Shown: positions 16,309-25,068 of the stretch, one piece after another | Position numbering within the stretch: the first letter of the stretch is position 1 | Layout of the letters: the number at the start of each line of letters is the position of its first letter | Assembly: GCF_029338575.1 (NCBI RefSeq) | Contig: NZ_CP119992.1 | Span: forward strand, 1,488,001 to 1,552,000 | DNA: 64,000 bases | Direction of reading: 5' to 3' | Source of the DNA: Halomarina halobia | GTDB taxonomy: Archaea > Halobacteriota > Halobacteria > Halobacteriales > Haloarculaceae | The notes under the pieces: model-generated | Told to the model about the DNA's origin: nothing | What the model saw: only the letters and a program-made list of their open reading frames with translations | The model's database searches: none | Position numbers and translations under genes: made by a program

Positions 16309-17259
16309 CTACTGCACGTTGGCGTACTCCGTCCGCGCGGGGAGTTCGCCCCGCACGAGCACGGCGAACTCCGCCGGGTGTTCGTAGTGCGGGAGGAGCA
16401 GCGTCTCGTCGAAGACGACGAAGCGGGCGTCGGCCTCCTCTGCCAGCTCCTCTCCCCGCTCGACCGGCAGGACGTCCGCGTCCCGGCCCCAGACGATCGT
16501 GATCGGCTCGTCGAGGTCGGCGAGCGTCGCGCCGAGGTCGACGTCGGGGTCGAGAAAGCCGCTCACGAACGACGCGGGCGCGAAGCGCGCGCCGGGCTGG
16601 TGGGCGAGCTGCCAGCGGTACGCCACCCACTCGTCGTCGGCGTGGCTCATGTCGTAGAAGCCGTGATCGCGCTGGAAGTAGCGCAACGAGTGCCGGCTCG
16701 TCAGCGCGTTGAACAGCGCCTCGCCTACGAGCGGCGCGCGGAGGAGCGACCGCAGCCACGTCCGGCGGCCGGGCATCGTGGAGGCGGTCGGACAGACGAG
16801 GACGAGCTCCTCGAAGTCGACCGTCTCCGCGGCTTGCGCGGCGTACGCGCCCGACAGCGAGGAGGCGACGACGGTCGGCCGGTCGGTCACGTCCCGCGCG
16901 AAGTCCGCCACGAACGTCGAGTAGAGCGACGCCGAGTACATGAGCGGCGGGCGGTCGGACAGCCCGAACCCGGGGAGGTCCGGCGCGATCACGTGGTAGT
17001 CCTCGGCGAGCGCGTCGAAGACGGCCTCGAACTCGGCGCTCGACGCGGCGGCGTTGACGCCGTGGAGCAGGAGGAGGTCCGGCGCGTCGGGATCGCCCGC
17101 CTCGGTGTACGACACGTCGAAGCCGCGCCAGCGGTAGCCCTCGGTCGCCCGACCGAGGGGCGGGCGGAGCGTCTTCGCCCGCGAGGAGAGCGTTCGGTTG
17201 ACGGCGGCGAGCAGCCCCGCGCCGGCGGCCGTACCGGTCAGGAGGGTTCGAAGTCTCAT
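16309..17259 (-). CDS. alpha/beta hydrolase
   Basis: This 316-aa alpha/beta-hydrolase fold protein has LLLHGVNAAASSAEF for the oxyanion loop. The nucleophile elbow is VVASSLSGAYA (Ser). The acid region is ITIVWGRDADVLPVERGEEL, and a C-terminal histidine lies in LLLPHYEHPAEF. The N-terminus (LLTGTAAGAGLLAAVN) is hydrophobic and may be a membrane anchor. It is convergent with the thiolase/DUF35 pair. The substrate is unknown. Confidence 0.85.
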   Translation of the reverse strand: MRLRTLLTGTAAGAGLLAAVNRTLSSRAKTLRPPLGRATEGYRWRGFDVSYTEAGDPDAPDLLLLHGVNAAASSAEFEAVFDALAEDYHVIAPDLPGFGLSDRPPLMYSASLYSTFVADFARDVTDRPTVVASSLSGAYAAQAAETVDFEELVLVCPTASTMPGRRTWLRSLLRAPLVGEALFNALTSRHSLRYFQRDHGFYDMSHADDEWVAYRWQLAHQPGARFAPASFVSGFLDPDVDLGATLADLDEPITIVWGRDADVLPVERGEELAEEADARFVVFDETLLLPHYEHPAEFAVLVRGELPARTEYANVQ

Positions 17260-17285
17260 GCGCGGGGCGTACGATCGACGGACGC

Positions 17286-18329
17286 TTAATTACTCCCCCG
17301 ATCGAGACACTCCGCGAGCGGCTCGATCAGATCGTCCGCGACGGTGTAGGGGTCACGCTCGCGCTCGACGACCGCCTCGACCAGCACGTCGAGGCCGCCC
17401 CGACGATCGATCTCCGCCGCGAGCAACCGGTTCACGTCCTCGCGCAGGAGGGTTCGGATCTCCTCGGCGTACCGCTGGCGCTCGCGCTCCTCGCGCGCGC
17501 CCGACTCGTCGAGGTAGGCGGCGTGGTCGGAGAGCGCCGTCACGAGGTCGGTCACGCCCTCGCCGGTCTTGGCGACCGTCTCGAGGAGGCGGGGCTCCCA
17601 GCCCTCCCCGTCGTCGGCGAGCTCCGGCTCCGCGACCGCCTCGAGCGCGCCCGCGCCGTGGTGGCCCGTCTCGGTGTAGTCCTGGCGGGTGTGGATCATC
17701 TCGCGTAACTCCTGGACGGTCCGGTCGGCCCCGGGCATGTCCGCCTTGTTGACGACGAAGACGTCCCCGATCTCGAGGATGCCCGCCTTGAGCATCTGGA
17801 CGTCGTCGCCGCTGCCGGGCGGGACGAGGACGGCGACCGTGTCCGCTGCCTTCACGACGTCGATCTCGTTCTGCCCCGCGCCGACGGTCTCGATGACGAT
17901 CTTGTCCTTGCCGAACGCGTCGAGGGCCTTCACGGCGTCGGCGGTGGCCGTCGAGAGCCCGCCGAGGCTGCCGCGGGCGCTCATCGAACGGAAGAACACG
18001 TCCATGTCGCCGTTGGTCGAGGCCATGCGGATGCGGTCGCCGAGCACCGACCCGCCGGTGAACGGCGAGGAGGGGTCGATGGCGATGACGCCCACGGTGA
18101 GCCCCTCCTCACGGTAGTGCTTCGCGAGCTTGTCCACCAGCGTCGACTTGCCGGCACCGGGGCTGCCCGTGATCCCGATCACGTCCGCGTCGCCCGTGTG
18201 CTCGTGGAGCGCGCTCACGAGGTCTCGATAGCCCGCCGATCGATCCTCGATCTTGGAGATGACCCGGGCGAGCGCGCGGTGCTTGCCCGCGAGCAGGTCG
18301 TCGAGGAGCCGCCGGTTCGCGTCGTTCAT
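17286..18329 (-). CDS. meaB: methylmalonyl-CoA mutase-associated GTPase MeaB
   Basis: This 347-aa G3E-family GTPase loads and protects the adenosylcobalamin of methylmalonyl-CoA mutase. Walker A is GITGSPGAGKST, DPSSPFTGGSVLGDRIRM is the family signature, IVIETVGAGQNE is the switch region, and VVNKADMPGA is the base-recognition motif. The ATG at 18329 overlaps the stop of the B12-domain gene by four bases, so the two are translationally coupled. The large mutase subunit is not nearby. Confidence 0.95.
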   Translation of the reverse strand: MNDANRRLLDDLLAGKHRALARVISKIEDRSAGYRDLVSALHEHTGDADVIGITGSPGAGKSTLVDKLAKHYREEGLTVGVIAIDPSSPFTGGSVLGDRIRMASTNGDMDVFFRSMSARGSLGGLSTATADAVKALDAFGKDKIVIETVGAGQNEIDVVKAADTVAVLVPPGSGDDVQMLKAGILEIGDVFVVNKADMPGADRTVQELREMIHTRQDYTETGHHGAGALEAVAEPELADDGEGWEPRLLETVAKTGEGVTDLVTALSDHAAYLDESGAREERERQRYAEEIRTLLREDVNRLLAAEIDRRGGLDVLVEAVVERERDPYTVADDLIEPLAECLDRGSN

Positions 18330-18745
18330 TCGCGCTGGGGTGCGTGTTCGCGGACGAAGTCGATGGTCTCTTCCATCGACGCGCCGGGGCCGAAGATCTC
18401 GGCGACGCCCGCGTCGTAGAGGGCCGAGCGGTCGTCCTCCGGGACGATACCGCCGACGATGACGAGCGTGTCCGAGAGCGCGTCGTACTCCTCGAGCCCC
18501 TCGAGGATCTTCGGGACGAGCGTGTTGTGCGCCCCCGAGAGGATCGAAATGCCGAGCACGTCGACGTCCTCCTGGACCGCCGCCTGCACCACCTCGTCGG
18601 GCGAGCGGTGCAACCCGGAGTAGATGACCTCGAAGCCCGCGTCGCGGAACGCGCGGGCGATGACGTGTGCCCCGCGGTCGTGACCGTCCAGCCCTACCTT
18701 CGCCACGAGACACCGGATAGTACGCTGACCCTGATCGGTACTCAT
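18326..18745 (-). CDS. methylmalonyl-CoA mutase cobalamin-binding subunit
   Basis: This is a 139-aa free-standing B12-binding domain. The lower-ligand motif is KVGLDGHDRGAHVIARAF (DxHxxG type, with the cobalt-coordinating His). LGISILSGAHNTLVPKIL and VVGGIVPEDDRSALYDAGV follow. With a separate catalytic subunit it forms the mutase that converts (R)-methylmalonyl-CoA to succinyl-CoA, the last step of propionyl-CoA use. It is in an operon with meaB. Confidence 0.94.
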   Translation of the reverse strand: MSTDQGQRTIRCLVAKVGLDGHDRGAHVIARAFRDAGFEVIYSGLHRSPDEVVQAAVQEDVDVLGISILSGAHNTLVPKILEGLEEYDALSDTLVIVGGIVPEDDRSALYDAGVAEIFGPGASMEETIDFVREHAPQRE

Positions 18746-18871
18746 GTGCCGAACAATCGTGAGAGTCGGCTTTGACTCTAACGGTAAGTGGTCGAATCGG
18801 CCGCGCGCGGGACGCTCCGGGAGAGAGCGGAAAACGAAGCGGCCATACGGCTCGCGTCCGAAGCTCGAACT

Positions 18872-19552
18872 ATGGCCACAGCGTCCCCCGAGAACGTCGC
18901 GAAAGCCCACCCGAAGGCGGTCACGGCGGCGCTCTCGGTCGTCGGCTACGCGCTCGTCATCGGCGCGTTCGAGGGGCTCATCCCGTTGTTCCCCCCGCTC
19001 TCCGAGGCGACCGTCCTCCTGTTCTCCGACCTCATCGCGGTCGTGAACACGCTCGCGCTCACCTCGCTGCTCCTCGGGTGGTACCTCATCCGACGGGGGG
19101 AGGTTCGCAAGCACCGCGCCGCGATGCTCACCGCGTTCGGCCTCATCTGCGTCTTCCTCGTCCTCTACCTCTGGAAGGTGGGCGGCGGGTTCGAGAAGAG
19201 TTTCGTGATCGAAGACGGGCAGTTCCTCTCCGCCTACGCCGGGATCGTCGAGCCGGCGTACCTCGCGATGCTCGCGATCCACATCCTCCTCTCGGTGGTA
19301 GCGGTGCCCGTCGTGCTCTACGCCGTCGTCCTCGGGCTGACCCACACGCCCGCCGAGCTCGCGGAGACCGCCCACGCGAGGGTGGGCCGCGTCGCCGTCG
19401 CGGCGTGGTCGCTCAGCCTCTTCCTCGGCGTGGTGACGTACGTCATGCTCAACCACGTCTACTCGTGGGAGGTGCGCGGCGAGGTCCTCCTCCTGTTCGC
19501 GGTGCCGGCGCGCTCCTGGCTCGCCTCGCTCCGCCACTCGACACACGCGTGA
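18872..19552 (+). CDS. DUF420 membrane protein
   Basis: This 226-aa integral membrane protein has six or so hydrophobic segments and the conserved histidines typical of DUF420. Examples are RRGEVRKHRAAML, the last-helix VMLNHVYSWE and AMLAIHILLS. DUF420 proteins are often encoded near terminal oxidase and heme A genes and may assist oxidase assembly; here the oxidase block is 5-9 kb away. The ATG at 18872 starts a good hydrophilic N-terminus. Confidence 0.85.
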   Translation: MATASPENVAKAHPKAVTAALSVVGYALVIGAFEGLIPLFPPLSEATVLLFSDLIAVVNTLALTSLLLGWYLIRRGEVRKHRAAMLTAFGLICVFLVLYLWKVGGGFEKSFVIEDGQFLSAYAGIVEPAYLAMLAIHILLSVVAVPVVLYAVVLGLTHTPAELAETAHARVGRVAVAAWSLSLFLGVVTYVMLNHVYSWEVRGEVLLLFAVPARSWLASLRHSTHA

Positions 19553-19648
19553 CCGACGTGCGCGCCCGTGACACGACAGCGCACGCCTTATCAATCCGCG
19601 CGACCTAACTCGAGGTAAGTCCGGCGCGAGGCGCGTCGGCACTACGCT

Positions 19649-20683
19649 ATGACCGACGTTCACAGCTACGAGGAGTTGTATCGCTCGACCATCCCCTCGG
19701 TCGTCTCCATCTACCTCGCGGGCGACGGACGTACCCCCGGCGGGGCGGGCTCCGGCTTCGTCTTCGACGTCATGGACGGCGAGGGCTACGTCGTCACCAA
19801 CGCCCACGTCGTGGGGGGCAACGAGGCGGTAGACGTGCGCTTCAGCGAGGGCGACTGGCGCGTCGGCGAGGTCGTCGGCGTGGACGCCTACACCGATCTC
19901 GCGGTGGTTCGCGTGGGCGATCACCCCGAGTACGCGGAGGCGCTCCCGCTCGCCGGGTCGAACCCGGTCCCGGGAACGCCAGTCGCGGCGCTCGGCAACC
20001 CGATGGGTCTCGACGGCTCGCTGACCGCGGGCGTCGTCAGCGGCGCGAACCGCTCGATGCCCACCCAGCGGGGGTTCGCCATCCCCGACACCGTCCAGAC
20101 CGACGCGCCCATCAACCCGGGCAACAGCGGCGGCCCGCTCGTCACGACCGACGGCGCGGTCGTCGGCGTCAACCGCGCCCGCGGCGGCGACAACATCGGC
20201 TTCGCCGTCAGCGCCGAGGTCGCAGCACAGATCGTCCCCGCGCTCATCGAGGACGGCGCGTACCGCCACTCCTACCTGAAGGTGCGCACGCTCGACGTCT
20301 CCCCGACCGTCGCGGAGGCGAACGGCCTCTCCGCGGTGGGCGGCGTCCTCGTCGTGGACGTGAGCGCCGGCCCGGCGAGCGACGCGCTGCGGGGCTGTAC
20401 CGGCACCCGGCGCGTCCGCGGACGGGAGATCCCCGTCGGCGGCGACGTCGTCACGCACATCGACGGCAATCCCGTCGACAGCCACGAGGGGCTGATGCGC
20501 CACCTCCTGCTCGAGACCCGCCCGGGCGAGCGGGTGGCCGTCGACCTCGTCCGGGACGGCCGCGAGCGCCGAGTCCACGTGACGCTCGGCGAGCGCCCGG
20601 CGGCCCGCCACGGACCGAGCCGGCGCGGACCCGGACCCGGCCCCCGGCGGCGGGGGCGGGGCACCGACATCCCGATCCGCTGA
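19649..20683 (+). CDS. HtrA/DegP-type serine protease with PDZ domain
   Basis: This 344-aa S1C protease has an intact triad: His53 in VVTNAHVVGG, Asp83 in AYTDLAVV and Ser160 in NPGNSGGPL. A PDZ domain covers about residues 215-310. There is no signal peptide or membrane anchor, so it is probably cytoplasmic or exported by an unrecognised route. The C-terminal 30 residues are Arg/Pro/Gly rich (GPSRRGPGPGPRRRGRG), which is unusual in an acidic proteome and may bind nucleic acid or acidic partners. Confidence 0.93.
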   Translation: MTDVHSYEELYRSTIPSVVSIYLAGDGRTPGGAGSGFVFDVMDGEGYVVTNAHVVGGNEAVDVRFSEGDWRVGEVVGVDAYTDLAVVRVGDHPEYAEALPLAGSNPVPGTPVAALGNPMGLDGSLTAGVVSGANRSMPTQRGFAIPDTVQTDAPINPGNSGGPLVTTDGAVVGVNRARGGDNIGFAVSAEVAAQIVPALIEDGAYRHSYLKVRTLDVSPTVAEANGLSAVGGVLVVDVSAGPASDALRGCTGTRRVRGREIPVGGDVVTHIDGNPVDSHEGLMRHLLLETRPGERVAVDLVRDGRERRVHVTLGERPAARHGPSRRGPGPGPRRRGRGTDIPIR

Positions 20684-20723
20684 CGCTCTCTTCTCCTCTC
20701 GCTTCCCGCCCCTCGACCGCCGT

Positions 20724-21974
20724 TCAGGGGAAGAGCCCGCGCAGTTCGTGCGCCGTGGCGACCCGTCGGAGGGCGATCGTGTAGGCCGCGGTCCGGAGGT
20801 CGGGCGTCTCGTGGCGGTGGTAGGCGTCGACGACCTCGTCGAACGACCCCGTGAGCCGGCGTTCGAGGTCGGCGTTCACCTGCGAGAGCGTCCAGGAGTA
20901 CTCCTGGGTGTTCTGCACCCACTCCAGGTAGGAGACGATGACGCCGCCCGCGTTGGCGAGGATGTCCGGCACGACGGGGACGTCGCGCTCGATGAGCGCG
21001 TCGTCGGCCGACGTCGTCGTCGGGCCGTTCGCCGCCTCGACGATCACCGACGCCCGCACGTCGTCCACGTTGTCTGTGGTGATGACGTCGGCGACCGCGG
21101 CGGGGATGAGCACGTCCACGTCCAGTTCGAGCAGCGCCTCGTTGGAGATGAACTCCGCGTCCGGGTACCCCTCCATCGTCCCACCGCCCTCGGAGAACGC
21201 GAGCAGCGAGCCCAGGTCCAGGCCGTCGGGGTCGTAGCGAGCGCCGGTGACGTCGCTGACGGCGACGACGTTCGCCCCCATCTCGACGAGCAGGCGCGCG
21301 GCCCAGTTGCCGACGTTCCCGAACCCCTGGATCGCGATGGTCGCCTCGTGGAGGTCCTCCTCCAGGTAGTCGAAGACCTTCCGGGTGATCATGGCGACGC
21401 CGCGGCCGGTCGCCTCGACGCGCCCCGGCGTCCCGCCGAGCGAGAGGGGTTTCCCCGTGACGACCTGTGGGATGCTGTACCCCTCGTACATCGAGTAGGT
21501 GTCCATGATCCACGCCATCACCTCGGGGTTGGTGTTCATGTCCGGCGCGGGCACGTCCATGTGGGGGCCGATCATCCGCCGGATACCCTCCGTGTAGCGG
21601 CGGGTCATGCGGCGCAGTTCGTCCGTGCTCATCTCCTTGACCTCGCAGATGACGCCGCCCTTCGCCCCGCCGTAGGGAAGGTCCACGAGCGCCGTCTTCC
21701 ACGTCATCCACCCCGCCAGGGCTGTCACCTCCTCCATCGTCACGCTCGGGTGATAGCGGATGCCGCCCTTGTAGGGTCCGCGGGCGCTGTCGAACTGACA
21801 GCGGTAGCCCGTGAACACCTCGACGCTCCCGTCGTCCATCCGCACCGGGAGCGTCACCTTCAGCGTCCGCTCGGGGTACTTCAGGCGCTCGAAGATGCCC
21901 GGATCGACCTGCGCGTACTCCTGGGCCCGTTCCATCTGGGCCAGCATGTTCTCCAGTGGGGTGGTCTCGTCCAT
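20724..21974 (-). CDS. glutamate dehydrogenase, second paralogue
   Basis: This is a complete glutamate dehydrogenase (416 aa from the ATG at 21974; an in-frame ATG at 22001 would add nine residues). It has [28 protein letters not shown] with the catalytic lysine, and the Rossmann motif IAIQGFGNVGNWA. It diverges clearly from the copy at 1784-3043, so the two probably differ in coenzyme or direction, as in haloarchaea with separate NADP- and NAD-linked enzymes. It lies 22-49 bases behind the ABC permease gene. Confidence 0.94.
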   Translation of the reverse strand: MDETTPLENMLAQMERAQEYAQVDPGIFERLKYPERTLKVTLPVRMDDGSVEVFTGYRCQFDSARGPYKGGIRYHPSVTMEEVTALAGWMTWKTALVDLPYGGAKGGVICEVKEMSTDELRRMTRRYTEGIRRMIGPHMDVPAPDMNTNPEVMAWIMDTYSMYEGYSIPQVVTGKPLSLGGTPGRVEATGRGVAMITRKVFDYLEEDLHEATIAIQGFGNVGNWAARLLVEMGANVVAVSDVTGARYDPDGLDLGSLLAFSEGGGTMEGYPDAEFISNEALLELDVDVLIPAAVADVITTDNVDDVRASVIVEAANGPTTTSADDALIERDVPVVPDILANAGGVIVSYLEWVQNTQEYSWTLSQVNADLERRLTGSFDEVVDAYHRHETPDLRTAAYTIALRRVATAHELRGLFP

Positions 21975-22023
21975 AGTCGAGGCAATACTTGCGGCGGGCA
22001 TGAACGTAGCGGCGAGCGGCGGA

Positions 22024-22785
22024 TCAGTCCGTCCGCGGGAGCGCGAACGCGCCGGCGGCGAAGAAGACGACGGTGAGCGCCCCGAGCACGGCGAGGTTCG
22101 GGAGCGGGTCGCCGCCCGCGGCCGGGTACGTCACGTTCCGGACGCCGCGGGCGAAGTAGGTGAGCGGCGAGAGCGACAGCGCGGGGACGAACCACGCCGG
22201 CAGCAGCGACGGCGGTACGAACGTCTCCGAGAGGAACAAAAGCGGGACGGCGATGCCGTTGCTCGCGGCGATGACGCCGTCCTGCGAGTCGGCGATCCGG
22301 CCGAGCAGCGCGCCCACCCCGCAGAACAGCGTGACCGCCAGCGCGACGAACGGGACCACGAGCGCGAGGTCGGCCGTCAGGGGGATCTCGGCACCCGTCA
22401 CGACGACCACCAGCACGAAGATGACGAGCGCGGCGACGCCGATGATGCCGACGTTGACGAGCGTGTGTGAGAGGAGCCACTCGGTCCGCGAGAGGGGCGT
22501 CGTCGCCAGCTTCTCGAACCGGTTGCCCGCGCGGTGGCGCGCCACCTCGCTGCCGACCCGCGAGAGGGGCGTGAACAGCACCACGACGGCCAGGTAGCCC
22601 GGCAGGTAGTAGGCCGGCGGTTCGGCGAACAGCCCCCCGCCGGTCGGCTGCGTCCCCACCAGTGCGCCGAAGATGAGGATGATGATCACGGGGAAGAAGA
22701 ACGTGAAGAACACCGCCGTCCGGCGGCGCAGAAACGAGCGCAGGGCGGCGGTCGTCTCGGACCCGACGCGGGCGGTCAGCGTCAC
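22024..22785 (-). CDS. ABC-2 type transporter permease
   Basis: This 253-aa permease has six membrane segments, starting with FFTFFFPVIIILIFGALVG. A polar segment near residues 85-105 (RHRAGNRFEKLATTPLSRTE) contains the typical ABC-2 KLLxTPLSR-like motif. The GTG at 22785 overlaps the ATPase stop (GTGA), so translation is coupled. With the ATPase it forms an exporter for drugs, lipids or polysaccharide; the substrate cannot be told. Confidence 0.92.
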   Translation of the reverse strand: MTLTARVGSETTAALRSFLRRRTAVFFTFFFPVIIILIFGALVGTQPTGGGLFAEPPAYYLPGYLAVVVLFTPLSRVGSEVARHRAGNRFEKLATTPLSRTEWLLSHTLVNVGIIGVAALVIFVLVVVVTGAEIPLTADLALVVPFVALAVTLFCGVGALLGRIADSQDGVIAASNGIAVPLLFLSETFVPPSLLPAWFVPALSLSPLTYFARGVRNVTYPAAGGDPLPNLAVLGALTVVFFAAGAFALPRTD

Positions 22786-23714
22786 GCGACGACCCCCGCC
22801 TCGCGCTCTCTCGCCTCGCCGGTCTCTGTCACGTCCGCGCCGGCGAGCGCCAGGTAGACCGATTCGAGGTCGGGCTGGCGCCACGAGAGCGCGTCGTAGC
22901 CGACGTCGGCGGCCGCGAGCGCCCCGACGACCTCGCCGATCCCCTCGGGCGCGACGCCGGAGACGACGACGGCCCGCGCGGTCCGCTCGACGGCGTAGCC
23001 CGCGTCCATCAGCGCGCGGGCGGCGTCCTCGTCGGCGGCGGTGCGCAGTTCGAGGCGGCTCGCCCCGCCGTGCTCCGCGACGAGCGCGTCCGGCGTCCCC
23101 TCCGCGACGAGGCGGCCCTCGGCGAGCAGCCCCACGCGGTCGGCCAGCCGCTCTGCCTCCTCCATGTAGTGGGTCGTGAGCAGGACGGTCGTCCCCCCTG
23201 CGGCGAGCGATTCGAGGAGGTCCCGGAGGTCGCGCCGCCCGGCGGGGTCGATGCCCGTCGTCGGCTCGTCGAGCACGAGCAGGTCCGGGTCGTTCACGAG
23301 CGTCGCGGCGACGCACACCCGGCGCTGCTGGCCGCCGGAGAGCCTCTCGTACCACGTGTCGGCCGAGGCGGTCATCCCCACGTCGGCGAGCACGTCCTCG
23401 ACCGGCCGGGCGCGGTCGTACAGCCCGGCGTAGTAGCCGACCAGCTCGCGGGCGGTGAGGCGCTCGGGCGGATCGAACGACTGGGGCAGGAGGCCGAGGC
23501 GCTGGGGGTCGACCTCCGTCGGGGGGACGCCGAACAGCTCGACGCGCCCCTCGTAGTCGGTGGTGCCCGTGAGCGAGCGGACGAGCGTCGTCTTCCCCGC
23601 GCCGTTCGGACCGATCAGCGCGTACACCTCCCCCTCGTCGATGGACAGCGAGACGCCGTCGAGCGCGACGCGCTCGCCGTACGCGCGGGAGACGTCCTCG
23701 GCGACCACAACCAT
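22782..23714 (-). CDS. ABC transporter ATP-binding protein
   Basis: This 310-aa ATPase has Walker A IGPNGAGKTTLVR, the signature LSGGQQRRV, Walker B LLVLDEPTTGIDP and the switch histidine in LLTTHYMEEAERL. A C-terminal domain of about 80 residues resembles the DrrA-type regulatory extension. It forms a two-gene operon with the permease. Confidence 0.94.
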   Translation of the reverse strand: MVVVAEDVSRAYGERVALDGVSLSIDEGEVYALIGPNGAGKTTLVRSLTGTTDYEGRVELFGVPPTEVDPQRLGLLPQSFDPPERLTARELVGYYAGLYDRARPVEDVLADVGMTASADTWYERLSGGQQRRVCVAATLVNDPDLLVLDEPTTGIDPAGRRDLRDLLESLAAGGTTVLLTTHYMEEAERLADRVGLLAEGRLVAEGTPDALVAEHGGASRLELRTAADEDAARALMDAGYAVERTARAVVVSGVAPEGIGEVVGALAAADVGYDALSWRQPDLESVYLALAGADVTETGEAREREAGVVA

Positions 23715-23777
23715 ACCTGATCCGAGGTCCGACCCGCGCCTAAGGGTTCCGTTGTCGGGACGAGTACGTCGAACGCC

Positions 23778-23898
23778 CTGGCGGACTGAAAGGGCGAGGG
23801 GGCTCGGGGAAGGCGGGCGACGTAAGCACGCGAACGAGCGACGCGAGAGAGCGCGCGCAGCGAGCCCCCCGACCCGAGAGCGCGAGGGCTTTCGAGGT
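23778..23898 (+). repeat. palindromic element, copy A-forward
   Basis: The head end CTGGCGGACTGAAAG is at 23778 and the tail end GAGGGCTTTCGAGGT ends at 23898. It is the first half of a tail-to-tail inverted pair in the 425-base gap between the ABC ATPase and the Rdx gene. It is GC-rich and non-coding on both strands. Confidence 0.85.
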
Positions 23899-23929
23899 CA
23901 CGTTCACGTACTCGACAGTAGCCGAGAAC

Positions 23930-24053
23930 ACCTCGAAAGCCCTCGCGGGCTACACTCGCGCGGAACACGCTGTGCTCCTCGGCTCACTGCGTTCGCCTGC
24001 GGTGCTTACGGCTCCGTGCTTCGTGTAGCCCGCTCGCCCTTTCAGTCCGCCAG
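23930..24053 (-). repeat. palindromic element, copy A-reverse
   Basis: This is the inverted partner of 23778-23898, separated from it by 31 bases. It begins ACCTCGAAAGCCCTCG and ends CTTTCAGTCCGCCAG. Its inner arms CGGGCTACAC and GTGTAGCCCG are perfectly complementary. The remaining 86 bases to the Rdx stop show nothing else. Confidence 0.85.
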
Positions 24054-24139
24054 GGGGTTCAGTACGATCGGTTTCCTGCGCACCCCTTCGTTCGCGCTGC
24101 TCGCTGACGGTAGATAGAGGGGTGAGCGCTACACCACGT

Positions 24140-24370
24140 TTACATCCGCGAGCGCACCCGGCGGGCGATCTCGTCGGCGTCGAAGTCGTCCTCGCTCGCG
24201 TCGAAGACCACCTCGCCGTCCACGCGAACGACGAACACGCCGTGGTCGCCGGTGACGAGCGCGACGCGGTCCAGCCGATCGCCGAAGCTCGTGAGCAGGA
24301 CGTGCAGGACGTCCTCGGCGCGGCGCAGGAAGCCACAGGGGACGCAGTACTCGATTTCGACGGTCGTCAC
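24140..24370 (-). CDS. Rdx/SelT-W-H-like thioredoxin-fold protein
   Basis: This 76-aa protein has the redox motif EIEYCVPCGFLRRAEDV close to the N-terminus, matching the Rdx (SelW/SelT/SelH) family, with Cys where eukaryotes have selenocysteine. The GTG start at 24370 overlaps the upstream gene's stop (GTGA). Position behind the heme and membrane genes suggests a role in copper or thiol handling for the oxidase, but that is inference. Confidence 0.82.
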   Translation of the reverse strand: MTTVEIEYCVPCGFLRRAEDVLHVLLTSFGDRLDRVALVTGDHGVFVVRVDGEVVFDASEDDFDADEIARRVRSRM

Positions 24371-25068
24371 GGGCGGAGGGACGAGCGCACGCGTGATAGG
24401 TCCGCCGCCGTCGGCCGCCAGACGAGCAGGGCCACGGTGAGCACGAAGACGACCGTCGAGAGGCCGTAGCTCTGGCCGTAGGCGGCCGAGACGAGCGCCG
24501 CCGTCCCGCCGACGAAGCCGCTCAGCACGCCGGCGATCAGCGGAAGGGTGCAGGAGACGCAGGAGAACAGCCCGAGCAGCCCGGCCGTCGCCGACCCGCC
24601 CGCGTCGAGCACCGTCGCGTAGACGAGGTACGCGAGGGTCGCGTACCCGAAGGCCTTGAACGGGAGGAGCGCGAGCGTGAGCCACTCGCCGGTGTAGAGG
24701 AGGGCCGGACTCCACCCCGGCGGGAGGGTCCGCGTGACGACTCGCAGGTCGGACGGACCGGGCGTCGCGCCGACGGCGTACAGCCCGCCGAAGTAGCCGA
24801 GCAGGAGGAGGTAGCCGAGCGCGACCGCCCCGGCGACGAGGCGGCGGCGGGTCGGGGCGGCGGGGACCGTCGCGCGCCAGAGGCCCCACAGCCCGGCGTT
24901 GATCCAGACGAACGGGTAGATGTAGAACAGCGGTCGGGAGGGGGTGACCCCCGTCCAGAGGACGTAACCGACGACGAGCAGCAGCTCCGTGTTGACGAGG
25001 ACCGCGAGTCCCAGCAGCGTCTCGCGCGAGGGACGGACTCGGCCGAACGCGGAGGTGGCCGTGCTCAT
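24367..25068 (-). CDS. polytopic membrane protein with CxxC, oxidase-block member
   Basis: This 233-aa protein has about six membrane segments. A helix-embedded FSCVSCTLPLIAG motif near residue 175 resembles metal- or thiol-handling membrane proteins. The ATG at 25068 overlaps the CtaAB stop by four bases, and its own stop overlaps the Rdx gene, making a three-gene operon. The function is not established. Confidence 0.8.
   Translation of the reverse strand: MSTATSAFGRVRPSRETLLGLAVLVNTELLLVVGYVLWTGVTPSRPLFYIYPFVWINAGLWGLWRATVPAAPTRRRLVAGAVALGYLLLLGYFGGLYAVGATPGPSDLRVVTRTLPPGWSPALLYTGEWLTLALLPFKAFGYATLAYLVYATVLDAGGSATAGLLGLFSCVSCTLPLIAGVLSGFVGGTAALVSAAYGQSYGLSTVVFVLTVALLVWRPTAADLSRVRSSLRP

Noticed and set aside
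1784..18745. Complete methylaspartate cycle in the window
   Set aside because: Glutamate mutase, methylaspartate ammonia-lyase, the CoA-transferase and malate synthase are not present; only shared modules are.
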